From Candidatus Saccharimonadota bacterium (GTDB lineage Bacteria > Patescibacteriota > Saccharimonadia > Saccharimonadales > Saccharimonadaceae), in contig JAFWHN010000001.1 in NCBI GenBank assembly GCA_017515205.1, forward strand, positions 62,001 to 126,000: 64,000 bases of DNA, in the 5' to 3' direction. The number at the start of each line of letters is the position of its first letter. Position 1 is the stretch's first letter. Shown here piece by piece: positions 8,473 to 16,759 of this stretch. The notes below the pieces were generated by a model. The model saw only the letters and a list, made by a program, of their open reading frames with translations, was not told the origin of the DNA and did not search any database. A program made the position numbers and the translations under genes.

Positions 8473-9138
8473 TCACTTTCCAAAGCGCCGATTGCGCTTT
8501 TCGTATTCTTTTACAATAGTTTCAACATCAGCTGCTTCCATATCTGGGAAGTATTTCTTAATAAACATAAACTCTGCATAAGAAGCTCGCCACAACATAA
8601 ATCCTGAAATTCTCTCTTCGCCTGAAGTCCTTACTACCATATCAATATCTGGTATTTCCGGATGGTACAAATTCTGGCGAATTGACTCTTTAGATATTTC
8701 ACCTTTCTCTGCAGCCGCCTTCGCTGCATCTACAATTTCTTGTTCACCACCATAATTAAAACAAAAGCCCACAGTAATATCTTTACCTTCCGCAGTGATT
8801 CGTTCGGCTTCTTCAATTGCTTCTAATAGTTTCGGGTTAACATGTTCCTTAGAACCTAAGATTACCATTCGCCCATTTTTTTCGACCATCTTTTTTGCGT
8901 AACTTAGAATTTTAGTTTCCGCTAGTTTCATAATATACGAAACTTCTGCCTGGCTTCTACCCCAATTTTCGGTACTAAAAACGTAAAACGTTACATATTT
9001 GATACCAACTCGTCTAGCAGCATCTACTATTTTTTCAATCGCATCTAAACCCTTTTTGTGCCCTTCAATTGACGGTAAACCATGTTCTTTCGCCCAGCGT
9101 CGGTTGCCGTCGGCAATAACTCCAAGATGTGTAATCAT
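8473..9138 (-). CDS. uppS: Isoprenyl transferase (undecaprenyl diphosphate synthase)
   Basis: This 221-residue cis-prenyltransferase makes the C55 lipid carrier for cell-wall synthesis. Signature motifs are DGNRRWAKEHG near the N-terminus, FSTENWGRS, and the C-terminal RTSGEERISGFMLWRASYAEF. It is slightly shorter than the E. coli enzyme but complete. The ATG overlaps the frr stop (ATGA), giving coupled translation with ribosome recycling factor, a widely conserved pairing. Confidence 0.95.
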   Translation of the reverse strand: MITHLGVIADGNRRWAKEHGLPSIEGHKKGLDAIEKIVDAARRVGIKYVTFYVFSTENWGRSQAEVSYIMKLAETKILSYAKKMVEKNGRMVILGSKEHVNPKLLEAIEEAERITAEGKDITVGFCFNYGGEQEIVDAAKAAAEKGEISKESIRQNLYHPEIPDIDMVVRTSGEERISGFMLWRASYAEFMFIKKYFPDMEAADVETIVKEYEKRNRRFGK

Positions 9139-9680
9139 AATTTCATTATCTCTTCCGATTTAGCTTTAAACTCGGCATCAACTTTATCGCTGAATTCCTT
9201 AGTAAGATCATCAATTTCTTTTTCAGCTCGCTTTTTGACGTCCTCGCCCATTTCGGTTGCGTTCTTTATCGCCTTTCTAGCGTCTTCACGAATATTTCTT
9301 ATTGCGACTTTAGCCTCTTCAACTTTGGCCGCAGCATTTTTGACGATTTCTTTGCGTCTATCTTCCGTAAGTGGTGGAATTGGCACTCTAATCACTCTGC
9401 CATCATCAGCTGGATTTAAGCCTAATGATTGATCTGCTCTTACTGCCGCCACAATTGCCTGAATCCCGGACGGATCAAACGGCGTAATTACTAGCAGAGT
9501 AGCATCTGCTGCCGTTACATTTGCGACCTGATTTAGCGGCATAAATTGTCCATACATCTCAACTTTGATTCCAGAAAGCATATCTGGATGTGCTCGCCCC
9601 GTGCGCACTTTTTTCATTTCACCTTCAAACCGTTCCAAAGCCCCTGTCATTTTCTTCCGATCTTCGTTTGTGTCAAACAT
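9135..9680 (-). CDS. frr: Ribosome recycling factor
   Basis: The 181-residue RRF splits post-termination ribosomes together with EF-G. Both arms of the molecule are present: FEGEMKKVRTGRAHPDML and VIRVPIPPLTEDRRKEIVKNA, then the long helix with VAIRNIREDARKAIK. The start has an AGGAG Shine-Dalgarno, and an extended -10 (TGCTATAAT) lies about 23 nt upstream, so this is a normal leadered transcript. It heads frr-uppS-rseP-CPBP. Confidence 0.96.
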   Translation of the reverse strand: MFDTNEDRKKMTGALERFEGEMKKVRTGRAHPDMLSGIKVEMYGQFMPLNQVANVTAADATLLVITPFDPSGIQAIVAAVRADQSLGLNPADDGRVIRVPIPPLTEDRRKEIVKNAAAKVEEAKVAIRNIREDARKAIKNATEMGEDVKKRAEKEIDDLTKEFSDKVDAEFKAKSEEIMKL

Positions 9681-9703
9681 AAATGCTCCTTTATTACCTT
9701 TTA

Positions 9704-9709
9704 ATTATA
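9704..9709 (-). promoter_or_regulatory. -10 box of the frr operon (leadered)
   Basis: TGCTATAAT on the minus strand, followed by a short leader that contains AAAGGAG before the frr ATG. It contrasts with the leaderless starts elsewhere in the window. Confidence 0.5.
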
Positions 9710-9719
9710 GCATACAATC

Positions 9720-9743
9720 AAAAAAGCTCGGCTCCCGCCGAAC
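9720..9743 (-). terminator. Rho-independent terminator after rpmE
   Basis: On the minus strand GTTCGGC, loop GGGA, GCCGAGC is followed directly by six T. It ends the clpP-rpmE region just upstream of the frr promoter. Confidence 0.75.
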
Positions 9744-9746
9744 TTT

Positions 9747-10100
9747 CTATTCTTTCACTTCCGCTTCAATTTTATCTTTTGCTTTGGCCTTTTTCTCAGC
9801 TTCTTTGGCAGCTTTCTTGGCTTTATTTTCTAGTGCTTCACGCAATTTCTTAGCCTTTTCGGCCCGCGCCTTAAAGCGATCAACACGACCTTCGGTATCG
9901 ATAATCTTTTCTTCGCCCGTGAAGAAAGGATGACTTGCCGAAGAAATCTGCACCTTCACTAGAGGATATTCCTTGCCATCTTGCCATTTAATAGTTTCTT
10001 TACTTTTCGCTGTGGATTTAGTCAAAAACGAAAAGCCAGCCGCTTCATCTAGAAAAACGACCTCACGATAATCTTTAGGATGTAACTCTTTTTTACTCAT
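9747..10100 (-). CDS. rpmE: Ribosomal protein bL31, type B, with long basic tail
   Basis: The start is placed at MSKKELHP, 32 codons inside the longest frame, with a TATAAT 10 nt upstream. The first 85 residues match type B L31 ([35 protein letters not shown]) and lack the zinc-binding CxxC of type A. The last about 35 residues form a lysine/alanine-rich predicted helix, so the protein (117 residues) is longer than usual. Type B L31 is normally zinc-independent, which suits a cell with limited metal uptake. Confidence 0.93.
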   Translation of the reverse strand: MSKKELHPKDYREVVFLDEAAGFSFLTKSTAKSKETIKWQDGKEYPLVKVQISSASHPFFTGEEKIIDTEGRVDRFKARAEKAKKLREALENKAKKAAKEAEKKAKAKDKIEAEVKE

Positions 10101-10145
10101 AATTGTTCCTATTATATCAGAGAAATTAAAAATTGTAAAGAAAAA

Positions 10146-10164
10146 GGCGGGTTTAATTCCCGCC
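10146..10164 (-). terminator. Terminator after clpP
   Basis: GGCGGG, a 7-nt AT loop, CCCGCC and then TTTTTC on the minus strand, 10 nt after the clpP stop and before the rpmE promoter. Confidence 0.75.
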
Positions 10165-10173
10165 AGATAATAA

Positions 10174-10941
10174 TTATCTAAGTACGTCAATGTCATTTAC
10201 GATTTCGTCAATAAAACCATACTTCAACGCGTCATTAGCTGTCATGCAAAAATCCTTTCCTTCAATCATATTATATTTTCGGCTAGTCATTTTGCTGTGC
10301 TTTAATATGAACGGCTTGATCAGATGTTTTCTTTGACGATCTTCAAACTCTACCTGATCAATAACTTTATCAGTTGATCCGTCCGCATACATAAAACCAT
10401 CGTGCATCAGAAATGTAGAATAAGGTAAGGAAAAACGTTTATGCCCAGCGATACATATTAAAAATGCCATCGAACTGCATTGCCCCATATTAACGGTATA
10501 GACCGGAGTTTTGCTCAGCTCTATCGCCGAAATTAATCTAAAGCCTTCAGATACATCTCCACCTACACAGTCAATAAATAGCCAAATAGGGTCACGTTTT
10601 TCTTGCTCTTTAATATTTCTATCATAAGCGTTTATATCTATGATGAAATCTGCCATCTCTCCTGCAGTCAATGGGCCATTTGGATAGTATCTCTCACTTT
10701 CATAAATTGCTTGTATCTCACCATTCAGGTGTAAATACCTTTCGTCTAGTTCGCACATATTACGAAAATCTCGAAAGTCGCTATTCAGAAGGGTTGAGAC
10801 AGAACTCTCGACTTGATACGGATAGCCGCCTTCAGCTGCTTCAGCGTCGTTGCCATTTGCTTCGGTGTTCTCATCACCGTTTTCTTGGGTGCTACTATTT
10901 GCCGTTGTATTATCCTTATTCATCGTGGCTTCATCTTCCAT
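10174..10941 (-). CDS. clpP: ClpP-family serine protease with acidic N-terminal extension
   Basis: The ATG at 10941 is preceded at 6 nt by a strong AAGGAGGT, so it is preferred over the GTG two codons earlier. About 45 N-terminal residues are acidic and rich in N, T, E and A, with no counterpart in standard ClpP. The protease core follows: nucleophile in [10 protein letters not shown], histidine in FLMHDGF, and the [19 protein letters not shown] block with the aspartate. The total of 255 residues compares with about 200 in E. coli ClpP. No Clp ATPase gene is nearby. Placement within the ClpP clan is firm; equivalence to housekeeping ClpP is likely but unproven. Confidence 0.85.
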   Translation of the reverse strand: MEDEATMNKDNTTANSSTQENGDENTEANGNDAEAAEGGYPYQVESSVSTLLNSDFRDFRNMCELDERYLHLNGEIQAIYESERYYPNGPLTAGEMADFIIDINAYDRNIKEQEKRDPIWLFIDCVGGDVSEGFRLISAIELSKTPVYTVNMGQCSSMAFLICIAGHKRFSLPYSTFLMHDGFMYADGSTDKVIDQVEFEDRQRKHLIKPFILKHSKMTSRKYNMIEGKDFCMTANDALKYGFIDEIVNDIDVLR

Positions 10942-11056
10942 TTTCACACCTCCTTTTAACGTACTACTAGATAACTATCTGTACTCTATTATACTAAAGT
11001 CCGCCTTACTCGCAAGCATAGGAGTTTTGGTTGTTGCATCCTTTCTTAATCTGTGT

Positions 11057-11150
11057 TATAATTAACCCATTATTAATTTAATGAAACAGTTTTTGGGAGA
11101 TTTCCTGGCCAAATGGTTCGGGCCCAAAAGCAGTGAGAAAGGAAATCCAT
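11057..11150 (+). promoter_or_regulatory. rpsB promoter and structured leader
   Basis: Extended -10 TGTTATAAT (TATAAT at 11057-11062) gives a leader of about 80 nt. Within it GATTTCC (11099-11105) can pair with GGAAATC (11141-11147), which contains the rpsB Shine-Dalgarno. A GGCC/GGCC hairpin (11107-11124) lies between them. This could be an S2 autoregulatory leader; that is inference from pairing only. Confidence 0.45.
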
Positions 11151-11837
11151 ATGGCAGTAAATGTCGATATGAAGGCTCTCCTCGAGAGTGGTGCTCACTT
11201 TGGGCACAAAACCAGCCGTTGGCATCCAAAGATGGCTCCCTATATTCATAGCAAGCGTCAGGGTGCACATATTATAAACCTAGAAAAAACCGTCGAAGGT
11301 TTAGAAACGGCTTTGCCAAAAATTACCGAAATCGTTAAAAATGGCAAAAAGATACTTTTCGTCGGTACCAAAAAACAAATCAAAGACGCCGTCAAAGAAA
11401 CCGCAGAATCAGTTGAAATGCCATACGTCACAGTGCGTTGGATTGGTGGTGCACTTACCAACGTTGAGACCGTTAATCGTCAAATCAAAAAGTTGAAAGA
11501 TTTGGAACGTAAAATGGCTTCTGGCGAAATCGAAAGCCGTTATTCTAAATTGGAAGTTCAAAGATTTCAGGAAGAAATCGACCTTTTGAACGAGCGCTAT
11601 GGTGGTATCAAAGAAATGAATGAACAACCAGCAGCCGTCATCGTGGTAGACGCAAAAGAAGATAAGAATGCTGTTAAAGAGGCTAACGCCCTTAATATTC
11701 CAGTCTTTGCATTAGTTGATACTAATGTAGATCCAACCAATATTGATTACGTAATTCCATGCAACGATGATTCTCTCAAAGCGACTAAGTTAATGCTTAG
11801 CTACTTTGCTGAAGCAATCAAAGAAGGTAAAAAATAA
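11151..11837 (+). CDS. rpsB: Ribosomal protein uS2
   Basis: This 228-residue protein carries the S2 signatures LLESGAHFGHKTSRWHPKMAPYI, GKKILFVGTKKQ, WIGGALTN and VDTNVDPTNIDYVIPCNDD. The start is set at MAVNVD (11151), behind AAAGGAAA, rather than six codons upstream. It is followed 16 nt later by tsf, the usual rpsB-tsf pair. Confidence 0.97.
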   Translation: MAVNVDMKALLESGAHFGHKTSRWHPKMAPYIHSKRQGAHIINLEKTVEGLETALPKITEIVKNGKKILFVGTKKQIKDAVKETAESVEMPYVTVRWIGGALTNVETVNRQIKKLKDLERKMASGEIESRYSKLEVQRFQEEIDLLNERYGGIKEMNEQPAAVIVVDAKEDKNAVKEANALNIPVFALVDTNVDPTNIDYVIPCNDDSLKATKLMLSYFAEAIKEGKK

Positions 11838-11853
11838 TAATTAGGAGGCAAAA

Positions 11854-12444
11854 ATGGCAGAAGTCACAATTGAACAAATTAAAAAATTAAAGGAACTCTC
11901 TGGTGCCGGTTTAACCGATGCAAAAAAGGCATTAGTCGAAGCAAAAGGTGATTTTGATAAAGCTTTAGAAGCAATGCGTAAAAAAGGTCTTACCAAGGCT
12001 GAAAAACGCGGTGATCGCGAAACTCGCGAAGGTTTAATTGAGTCATATATTCACGATGGTCGTCTAGGCGCAATCGTAGAAGTTAACTGTGAAACTAGTT
12101 TTGTGGCTAAAACTGACGAGTTTAAAACTTTAGCTCACCAACTTGCAATGCAAATTGCATCAATGAATCCACTCTATGTTTCCGAAGCAGACATCCCGGA
12201 AGCAGATCGAGCGAAAAAAGTCAAAGAGCTAGAAGAAAACTTCAAAGGCCCAGCCAATATGAAAGATAAAATTATTGAAGGCCAATTGAAAAAAGCCTTT
12301 GCTGATAAAGTTTTGATGAGCCAACCTTATATTCTTGATGATACTAAAACCGTAGATCAATTTATCAAGGAAGCAATTGCTAAAACTGGTGAGAATATCA
12401 CCGTGCGTCAATTTAAGCGCTTAGAGCTTGGTGTAACTGAGTAA
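11854..12444 (+). CDS. tsf: Translation elongation factor Ts
   Basis: EF-Ts is the nucleotide exchange factor for EF-Tu. The 196-residue protein has the N-terminal UBA-like domain (QIKKLKELSGAGLTDAKKAL), the RLGAIVEVNCETSFVAKTDEF core and a single short C-terminal subdomain; it is the compact form rather than the 280-residue form of E. coli. A GGAGG Shine-Dalgarno lies 5 nt before the ATG. A terminator follows the stop. Confidence 0.96.
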   Translation: MAEVTIEQIKKLKELSGAGLTDAKKALVEAKGDFDKALEAMRKKGLTKAEKRGDRETREGLIESYIHDGRLGAIVEVNCETSFVAKTDEFKTLAHQLAMQIASMNPLYVSEADIPEADRAKKVKELEENFKGPANMKDKIIEGQLKKAFADKVLMSQPYILDDTKTVDQFIKEAIAKTGENITVRQFKRLELGVTE

Positions 12445-12459
12445 TTGGTTCAACAAAAA

Positions 12460-12489
12460 TAAACCGTTTTAAGGGCGGTTTATTTTTTT
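12460..12489 (+). terminator. Terminator of rpsB-tsf
   Basis: TAAACCG, a loop of about nine bases, then CGGTTTA and a seven-T run. Confidence 0.8.
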
Positions 12490-12507
12490 GTCAAAAAGTT
12501 AAGTCAA

Positions 12508-12542
12508 AATTTGGGCGCCCTCGCAGTATAAGCGCCCAAATT
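12508..12542 (-). terminator. Hairpin terminator of the downstream surface-protein pair
   Basis: A perfect 11-bp stem AATTTGGGCGC/GCGCCCAAATT with a 13-nt loop lies 37 nt after the end of the gene at 12579-13529, read from the minus strand. The T-run after it is imperfect. Confidence 0.6.
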
Positions 12543-12578
12543 AATTGTGCAGATCACGAAAAATTGATTAACGACTAT

Positions 12579-13529
12579 CTAACGTTTCTTGCTCTTTTGG
12601 CCTCTTTTAATAATAAAGACTGCGCCACTAACACCGACTATCAGAAAAGTAATTAAGCCAGTTAAAAGATAATCAGACCTAGAGATATTTAAACCATGGA
12701 ACAATCCACCAGTATCTGGTGAACCAGTGTTTTTGTTGTCGTCACCACCAGTGTCTGGCACCGGTATAGTACTATAATTATAATAAAGCGACATCATTTG
12801 ATAGAGCTCATTGCCGTGACGATCATAGGCTGTTACTTCAATTTTATATTTACCAGCGGCAAGCCCATATTTAGAAAAATCTAAATCGACAGTTTTGGTC
12901 GGTGCTTTCACCATGATTGGCGATGGTTTTACTAATTTTCCACTTGCGTCAAAAATATTAATCTTAATCGTAGAAACTTTACCGTCTCCTTCTGGTGTAC
13001 CGTCATCAGGCTCATAATCTAATACGATGGACGGTTCGCCAGTTTTTTCATCATCTACTACTTCAGCAACCACTGGCACGTAAGAGAATTTAATACTCGC
13101 TTCATCACTTACTCCATCACGGCCTGTTCCTTTTACAGTCAAAACATAATCACCATAACCAAATTCACCTATAGAGAAATTCAAATTAAGCGGTATAGTT
13201 CCCGGTTGGCTAGATGTTGGCTGGTCAACCAAGGTGACAGTGTGTTTTGTCCCGTTTTTATCCGTGTATTTTGCAGTTACTACGAGATATTCAACATTCT
13301 CGTAATTGATTGCGATATCCTGTTTTGGGTTGACAATCGTCTTTTCTTTTTTTAGGTTGCCGGTGATTTCTACATTTGGTGTTTCTCCTACCACTCGAAT
13401 TATAACCGTATCGGTTACGCTTGATGCAGCTAGCGCTTCTGGCCCCGGCATGGATGCTGCAAAAGCCGTAACTGCTACCACCAAAAATAGCCCAAGCAAT
13501 CCTAAGACCTTCTTTTGTGTTTTTTTCAT
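12579..13529 (-). CDS. Secreted, membrane-anchored surface protein with PDTG-like motif
   Basis: Not recognised as a named family. It begins with a signal peptide (KKVLGLLGLFLVVAVTAFAAS). Two or three predicted all-beta Ig-like modules follow (KITGN... 'VEYLVVTAKYTDKNGT', 'GKYKIEVTAYDRHGNELYQ'). A proline/glycine linker with VPDTGG and SPDTGG leads to a C-terminal transmembrane helix (about 288-308) ending in a basic GQKSKKR tail. That order resembles a sortase sorting signal, but the motif is not LPxTG. The gene lies 66 nt downstream of another Ig-like membrane protein and probably shares its operon. The start at ATG 13529 is preferred over a GTG three codons upstream. Confidence 0.75.
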   Translation of the reverse strand: MKKTQKKVLGLLGLFLVVAVTAFAASMPGPEALAASSVTDTVIIRVVGETPNVEITGNLKKEKTIVNPKQDIAINYENVEYLVVTAKYTDKNGTKHTVTLVDQPTSSQPGTIPLNLNFSIGEFGYGDYVLTVKGTGRDGVSDEASIKFSYVPVVAEVVDDEKTGEPSIVLDYEPDDGTPEGDGKVSTIKINIFDASGKLVKPSPIMVKAPTKTVDLDFSKYGLAAGKYKIEVTAYDRHGNELYQMMSLYYNYSTIPVPDTGGDDNKNTGSPDTGGLFHGLNISRSDYLLTGLITFLIVGVSGAVFIIKRGQKSKKR

Positions 13530-13595
13530 ACTCTGCACTCTCTTTTATATTTATTTTTCGTTTTGGTTTTGTAAAGAATAACTTCACCAGGTTAA

Positions 13596-14615
13596 TCACG
13601 CACTTAACCTAGAACGACGTTCTTTACGCTTCCTGACGGTGATTATAACCCAAGTTATAATGATTGTCAATAGGATTATGGTTATAAGTATCAGAGGTAA
13701 AGGATTTATAAATATTAACTTTTCCACAATTTGAGGGTCTTCACCACCTGCTTTCACGGTCCAAGTTGCTCTATAAATACCAAAACTAGGCGTTTCTTCC
13801 CACTCATCAGAAAGAACCAATTCAGTTTCCGGAATTACCGAGATATGCACTCCACCATTTTCAGTTTCATAGCTACCGCCACCAATAATAGGATCCACTT
13901 TCAATACACCTATAGCGCTAAAATCTACGTTCCCATCGTTTTTTACCTTAGCTGAAGCAAAAATATTGTCGCGTCTTGCTTCGCCATCCAATACATTTTG
14001 TTCAATTTTTAAATCAGAAACTTCAACTGAAATATTCACCTCTCCTTCTGTAGAACGTCCGAAAACTATTAACCCAGGACTAGCCTCAGTTTTAATACCG
14101 TTAGCATCAGTCGTAGGGGTTAAAGCGTGTGCAAATAGCACTGCGTATTGACCACCCGCTGGAATGCTTTTTGGCGTAGAAACGCGGTAATGTACTTCGA
14201 CTTTTCCATTAGCCTTAACTTTAAAAACAGGCTTTTCTACCCACTTTCCGCTAGCATCTTTAAATGAAATCCATCGCGTAATTTGAGTGAAATTGTTTTC
14301 ATGGCTAAAACCGAGTTGGTAAGCGTTAGTATCTTCAGAAAAAACATACGAGTATGGCGCAGCGTAAACTTCTATATCAATCTCTTTTTTGCCATCATTT
14401 TTAACTTCAAAAGAATTTTCGTAAACTGAAGATGATGAAAGCTGAATTACATCACTAACCGGAGAGATACTAATGCTAGTGCCAAAACTCTCTTCGGATT
14501 GTTCTTCTTCTGTATTGCCTGATTTCTCTTCTTCTGCATAAGTTAGATTAACTAGGCTAGTGCCAAATACTAACATCGAAAGCAAAGCTATTAATAGAGC
14601 GCACTTGTTCTTCAT
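13596..14615 (-). CDS. Secreted Ig-like protein with C-terminal anchor (DUF916/WxL-associated-like)
   Basis: A 339-residue protein with a signal peptide (ALLIALLSMLVFGTSLVNLTYA), an acidic linker, then two beta-sandwich domains. The first (ISISPVSDVIQLSSSSVYENSFEVKN ... AGGQYAVLFAHAL) resembles the peptidoglycan-binding DUF916 domain of WxL-interacting proteins. It ends with a transmembrane helix (about 310-330) and a basic tail. AAGGAGGT lies just before the ATG. It is the first gene of a pair with the PDTG-type surface protein. The family call is a resemblance only; a generic surface role is safer. Confidence 0.7.
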   Translation of the reverse strand: MKNKCALLIALLSMLVFGTSLVNLTYAEEEKSGNTEEEQSEESFGTSISISPVSDVIQLSSSSVYENSFEVKNDGKKEIDIEVYAAPYSYVFSEDTNAYQLGFSHENNFTQITRWISFKDASGKWVEKPVFKVKANGKVEVHYRVSTPKSIPAGGQYAVLFAHALTPTTDANGIKTEASPGLIVFGRSTEGEVNISVEVSDLKIEQNVLDGEARRDNIFASAKVKNDGNVDFSAIGVLKVDPIIGGGSYETENGGVHISVIPETELVLSDEWEETPSFGIYRATWTVKAGGEDPQIVEKLIFINPLPLILITIILLTIIITWVIITVRKRKERRSRLSA

Positions 14616-14656
14616 TTACCTCCTTAGTTTTTCAATAACTACAGCGTAAAAACGCA

Positions 14657-14747
14657 TGGTGCGCGCGACTGGACTTGAACCAGCACAGCCGTGATTGTGG
14701 CCACTACCACCTCAAGGTAGCGTGTCTACCAATTCCACCACGCGCGC
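14657..14747 (-). tRNA. tRNA-Leu (anticodon GAG)
   Basis: Read on the minus strand, the acceptor GCGCGCG pairs with CGCGCGC, followed by A and an encoded CCA. The anticodon stem-loop CTACC-TTGAGGT-GGTAG gives GAG. There is a long variable arm as expected for leucine, and a T-arm with GGTTCAAGTCC. Confidence 0.95.
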
Positions 14748-14775
14748 AATACTATTATTATAGCATAAAATTCAC

Positions 14776-16512
14776 TTATGGGGTTTTATTTTTCGCAGTT
14801 TTAGACACAGCCCACATGTCGATGTCCGAAAAACGATCAATTGCCGTAACTAGCCTCATATTATTACCAAAAGTTCGCACGTTCTTGTTGTAATAGTAGG
14901 TCAAATTTGGTTGGTATAAACCAATAGCAGGCACACTAGCTACCCAATAATCCAACAAAGTTTCATATTTTTTCGCTCTTAAATCATCATCTAAAGCGTC
15001 CCTTGCTCCTAGGATCAAATCATCGACCATCAAATTACGATAATTCGATAAATTTAGTCCTGTGCTGCTTGCCTGTGAAGAATGGAAATAAGGCAAAAGA
15101 TCTGGATCGGTGCCAAGCTCAATGTCATAAACCAAAATGTCATAACTACGTTTCGCTATAACATTGCTAATAAACTCTTGATTTTCTTCATAAGTCGTAA
15201 GATCAACTTCGCATCCCAGATTCTCCAATTCTTCTTTCAAAACCTCCGAAACTTGTGGCAAATAACCGGAATTTACCGTTACGAGATTTATTTTCAGTTT
15301 TGAATCTGGCGATAGCTCCTTGATTTTATTTTTAGCAGCTTCAACATTGCGCTCAGGTAGTTCTGGATATCTTGATAGTTTGATTTGCGATTTTAAAAGT
15401 GGATAATCAAGAGCCTGAGTTTCGGGAGCTGCAGCACGAATTTTATCTATGTTAATTCCCTGTCTAATAGCAGAACGTAACTCCAAGTTTTTAGTTGTCA
15501 CACTAGACATATTGAAAAAGATAAATGCCCCGTAATTCAAACTAGAGTTCTTCATAATAAAATTGCTAGCTTTGACTTGCTCAGTCTCTTTGCCAGATAA
15601 TTCCGCCGTGGCTGTTACTGAACCGCTATTTACAGCTTGGATAATCTCATCTTTCGTGCCGTAAGTATGTACGGCAAAACTATTTAACAATGGTCTGCCC
15701 TTATAATAGTAAGGATTAGCAGATAGATAAAAGACTTTTTCTTCCGTGCTACCACTAGATTGCACGGCATTAAAACTAAAGGCGCCAGACGTAACTGGTG
15801 CAGTTGAAAAACTATTTTCAACTAGGTTTTGCGGTTCAGTGTTTTCTAAGATATGCTTCGGCACAATTGGAAAGTTCAAAGCCGTGATGAAATCAGCATA
15901 AGACGAAGGCAAAGTAAAGATGATAGCATCTTCTTCATTCTTTTCAACTTTTACTTTTGCTAAATTAGAGCTAAAAGTGCTATTCACTAACGGATTTTTA
16001 ATTAATTCGGTAGTGAAAATTACATCATCACTTGTTAAGGGTGTGCCATCAGACCACTTAAGGTCATCGCGTAATTTTACAGTCCATACTTTTCCGTCCT
16101 CACTTGGACGAATCGACTTAGCTAATCCAATTCCCGCATGGCCAGAATAATCTATCGTAGAAAGCGTCGCAAACATTAATTTACTCAACACTTTTTCGCT
16201 ATTGGTAGTCGCAAAGAGCGGGTTCAAAGAACTTACACTGCCGAGTGTCGCTTCAGTATAAGTCCCGCCGTCGCTAAACACATTCACGGCGTAAGAACTT
16301 CCAAACCAAAAAGCCTGCGTAATTGCAAAAAGAATCAATGCTCCAACTAATAAACACCATTCCAAAATTAAAAGTCGTACGTTTGCAATGTGCGAAAAAC
16401 GCTTCACTAGGTTTTCCTTAATATGCTCCTTGCCCTCTTCCCCTGCTTTAACTGAAGCACGCGAAAACTTCCTTAAAAACCTTTGCCCACGCTTTTGAAT
16501 CGAATTTTTCAT
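14776..16512 (-). CDS. Membrane-anchored peptide-type ABC substrate-binding protein (SBP_bac_5)
   Basis: A 578-residue protein with an SBP family 5 (oligopeptide/dipeptide-binding) domain: SLNPLFATTNSEKVLS, LRDDLKWSDGTPLTSDDVIFT, and LRSAIRQGINIDKI. Instead of a lipoprotein signal it has a basic cytoplasmic segment of about 45 residues and a single transmembrane helix (47-70), so the binding domain would be tethered outside. No permease or ATPase gene is adjacent. It starts 1 nt after secG ends and precedes tRNA-Leu(GAG). Ligand unknown; peptide uptake or a sensing role are both possible. Confidence 0.85.
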   Translation of the reverse strand: MKNSIQKRGQRFLRKFSRASVKAGEEGKEHIKENLVKRFSHIANVRLLILEWCLLVGALILFAITQAFWFGSSYAVNVFSDGGTYTEATLGSVSSLNPLFATTNSEKVLSKLMFATLSTIDYSGHAGIGLAKSIRPSEDGKVWTVKLRDDLKWSDGTPLTSDDVIFTTELIKNPLVNSTFSSNLAKVKVEKNEEDAIIFTLPSSYADFITALNFPIVPKHILENTEPQNLVENSFSTAPVTSGAFSFNAVQSSGSTEEKVFYLSANPYYYKGRPLLNSFAVHTYGTKDEIIQAVNSGSVTATAELSGKETEQVKASNFIMKNSSLNYGAFIFFNMSSVTTKNLELRSAIRQGINIDKIRAAAPETQALDYPLLKSQIKLSRYPELPERNVEAAKNKIKELSPDSKLKINLVTVNSGYLPQVSEVLKEELENLGCEVDLTTYEENQEFISNVIAKRSYDILVYDIELGTDPDLLPYFHSSQASSTGLNLSNYRNLMVDDLILGARDALDDDLRAKKYETLLDYWVASVPAIGLYQPNLTYYYNKNVRTFGNNMRLVTAIDRFSDIDMWAVSKTAKNKTP

Positions 16513-16513
16513 A

Positions 16514-16741
16514 TTATGATGGAATTAATAATAAACCTAAAATTGCTGATACGAAAATGACCACAAAAACAATTGTGGTAATAAACAATGATTTTTCAAG
16601 GCCACGACGAGTGGTATAGAGCTCGCCAGAGCTACCAAAGCCTGCACCAAGCGAAGCCCCACGACGTTGCAATAAAATCAAAACTATTGTCAGAAAAGCC
16701 GACACAAATACTACAACTTCTAGGAAACTTCCGATTTGCAT
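16514..16741 (-). CDS. secG: Preprotein translocase subunit SecG
   Basis: A 75-residue protein with two transmembrane helices and the SecG pattern ILLQRRGASLGAGFGSSGELYTTRRG between them. AAGGAG is 6 nt before the ATG. It lies between uvrC and the binding-protein gene with spacings of 18 and 1 nt, so all three are probably co-transcribed. Confidence 0.93.
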   Translation of the reverse strand: MQIGSFLEVVVFVSAFLTIVLILLQRRGASLGAGFGSSGELYTTRRGLEKSLFITTIVFVVIFVSAILGLLLIPS

Positions 16742-16759
16742 AAATAACTCCTTGTAAGA

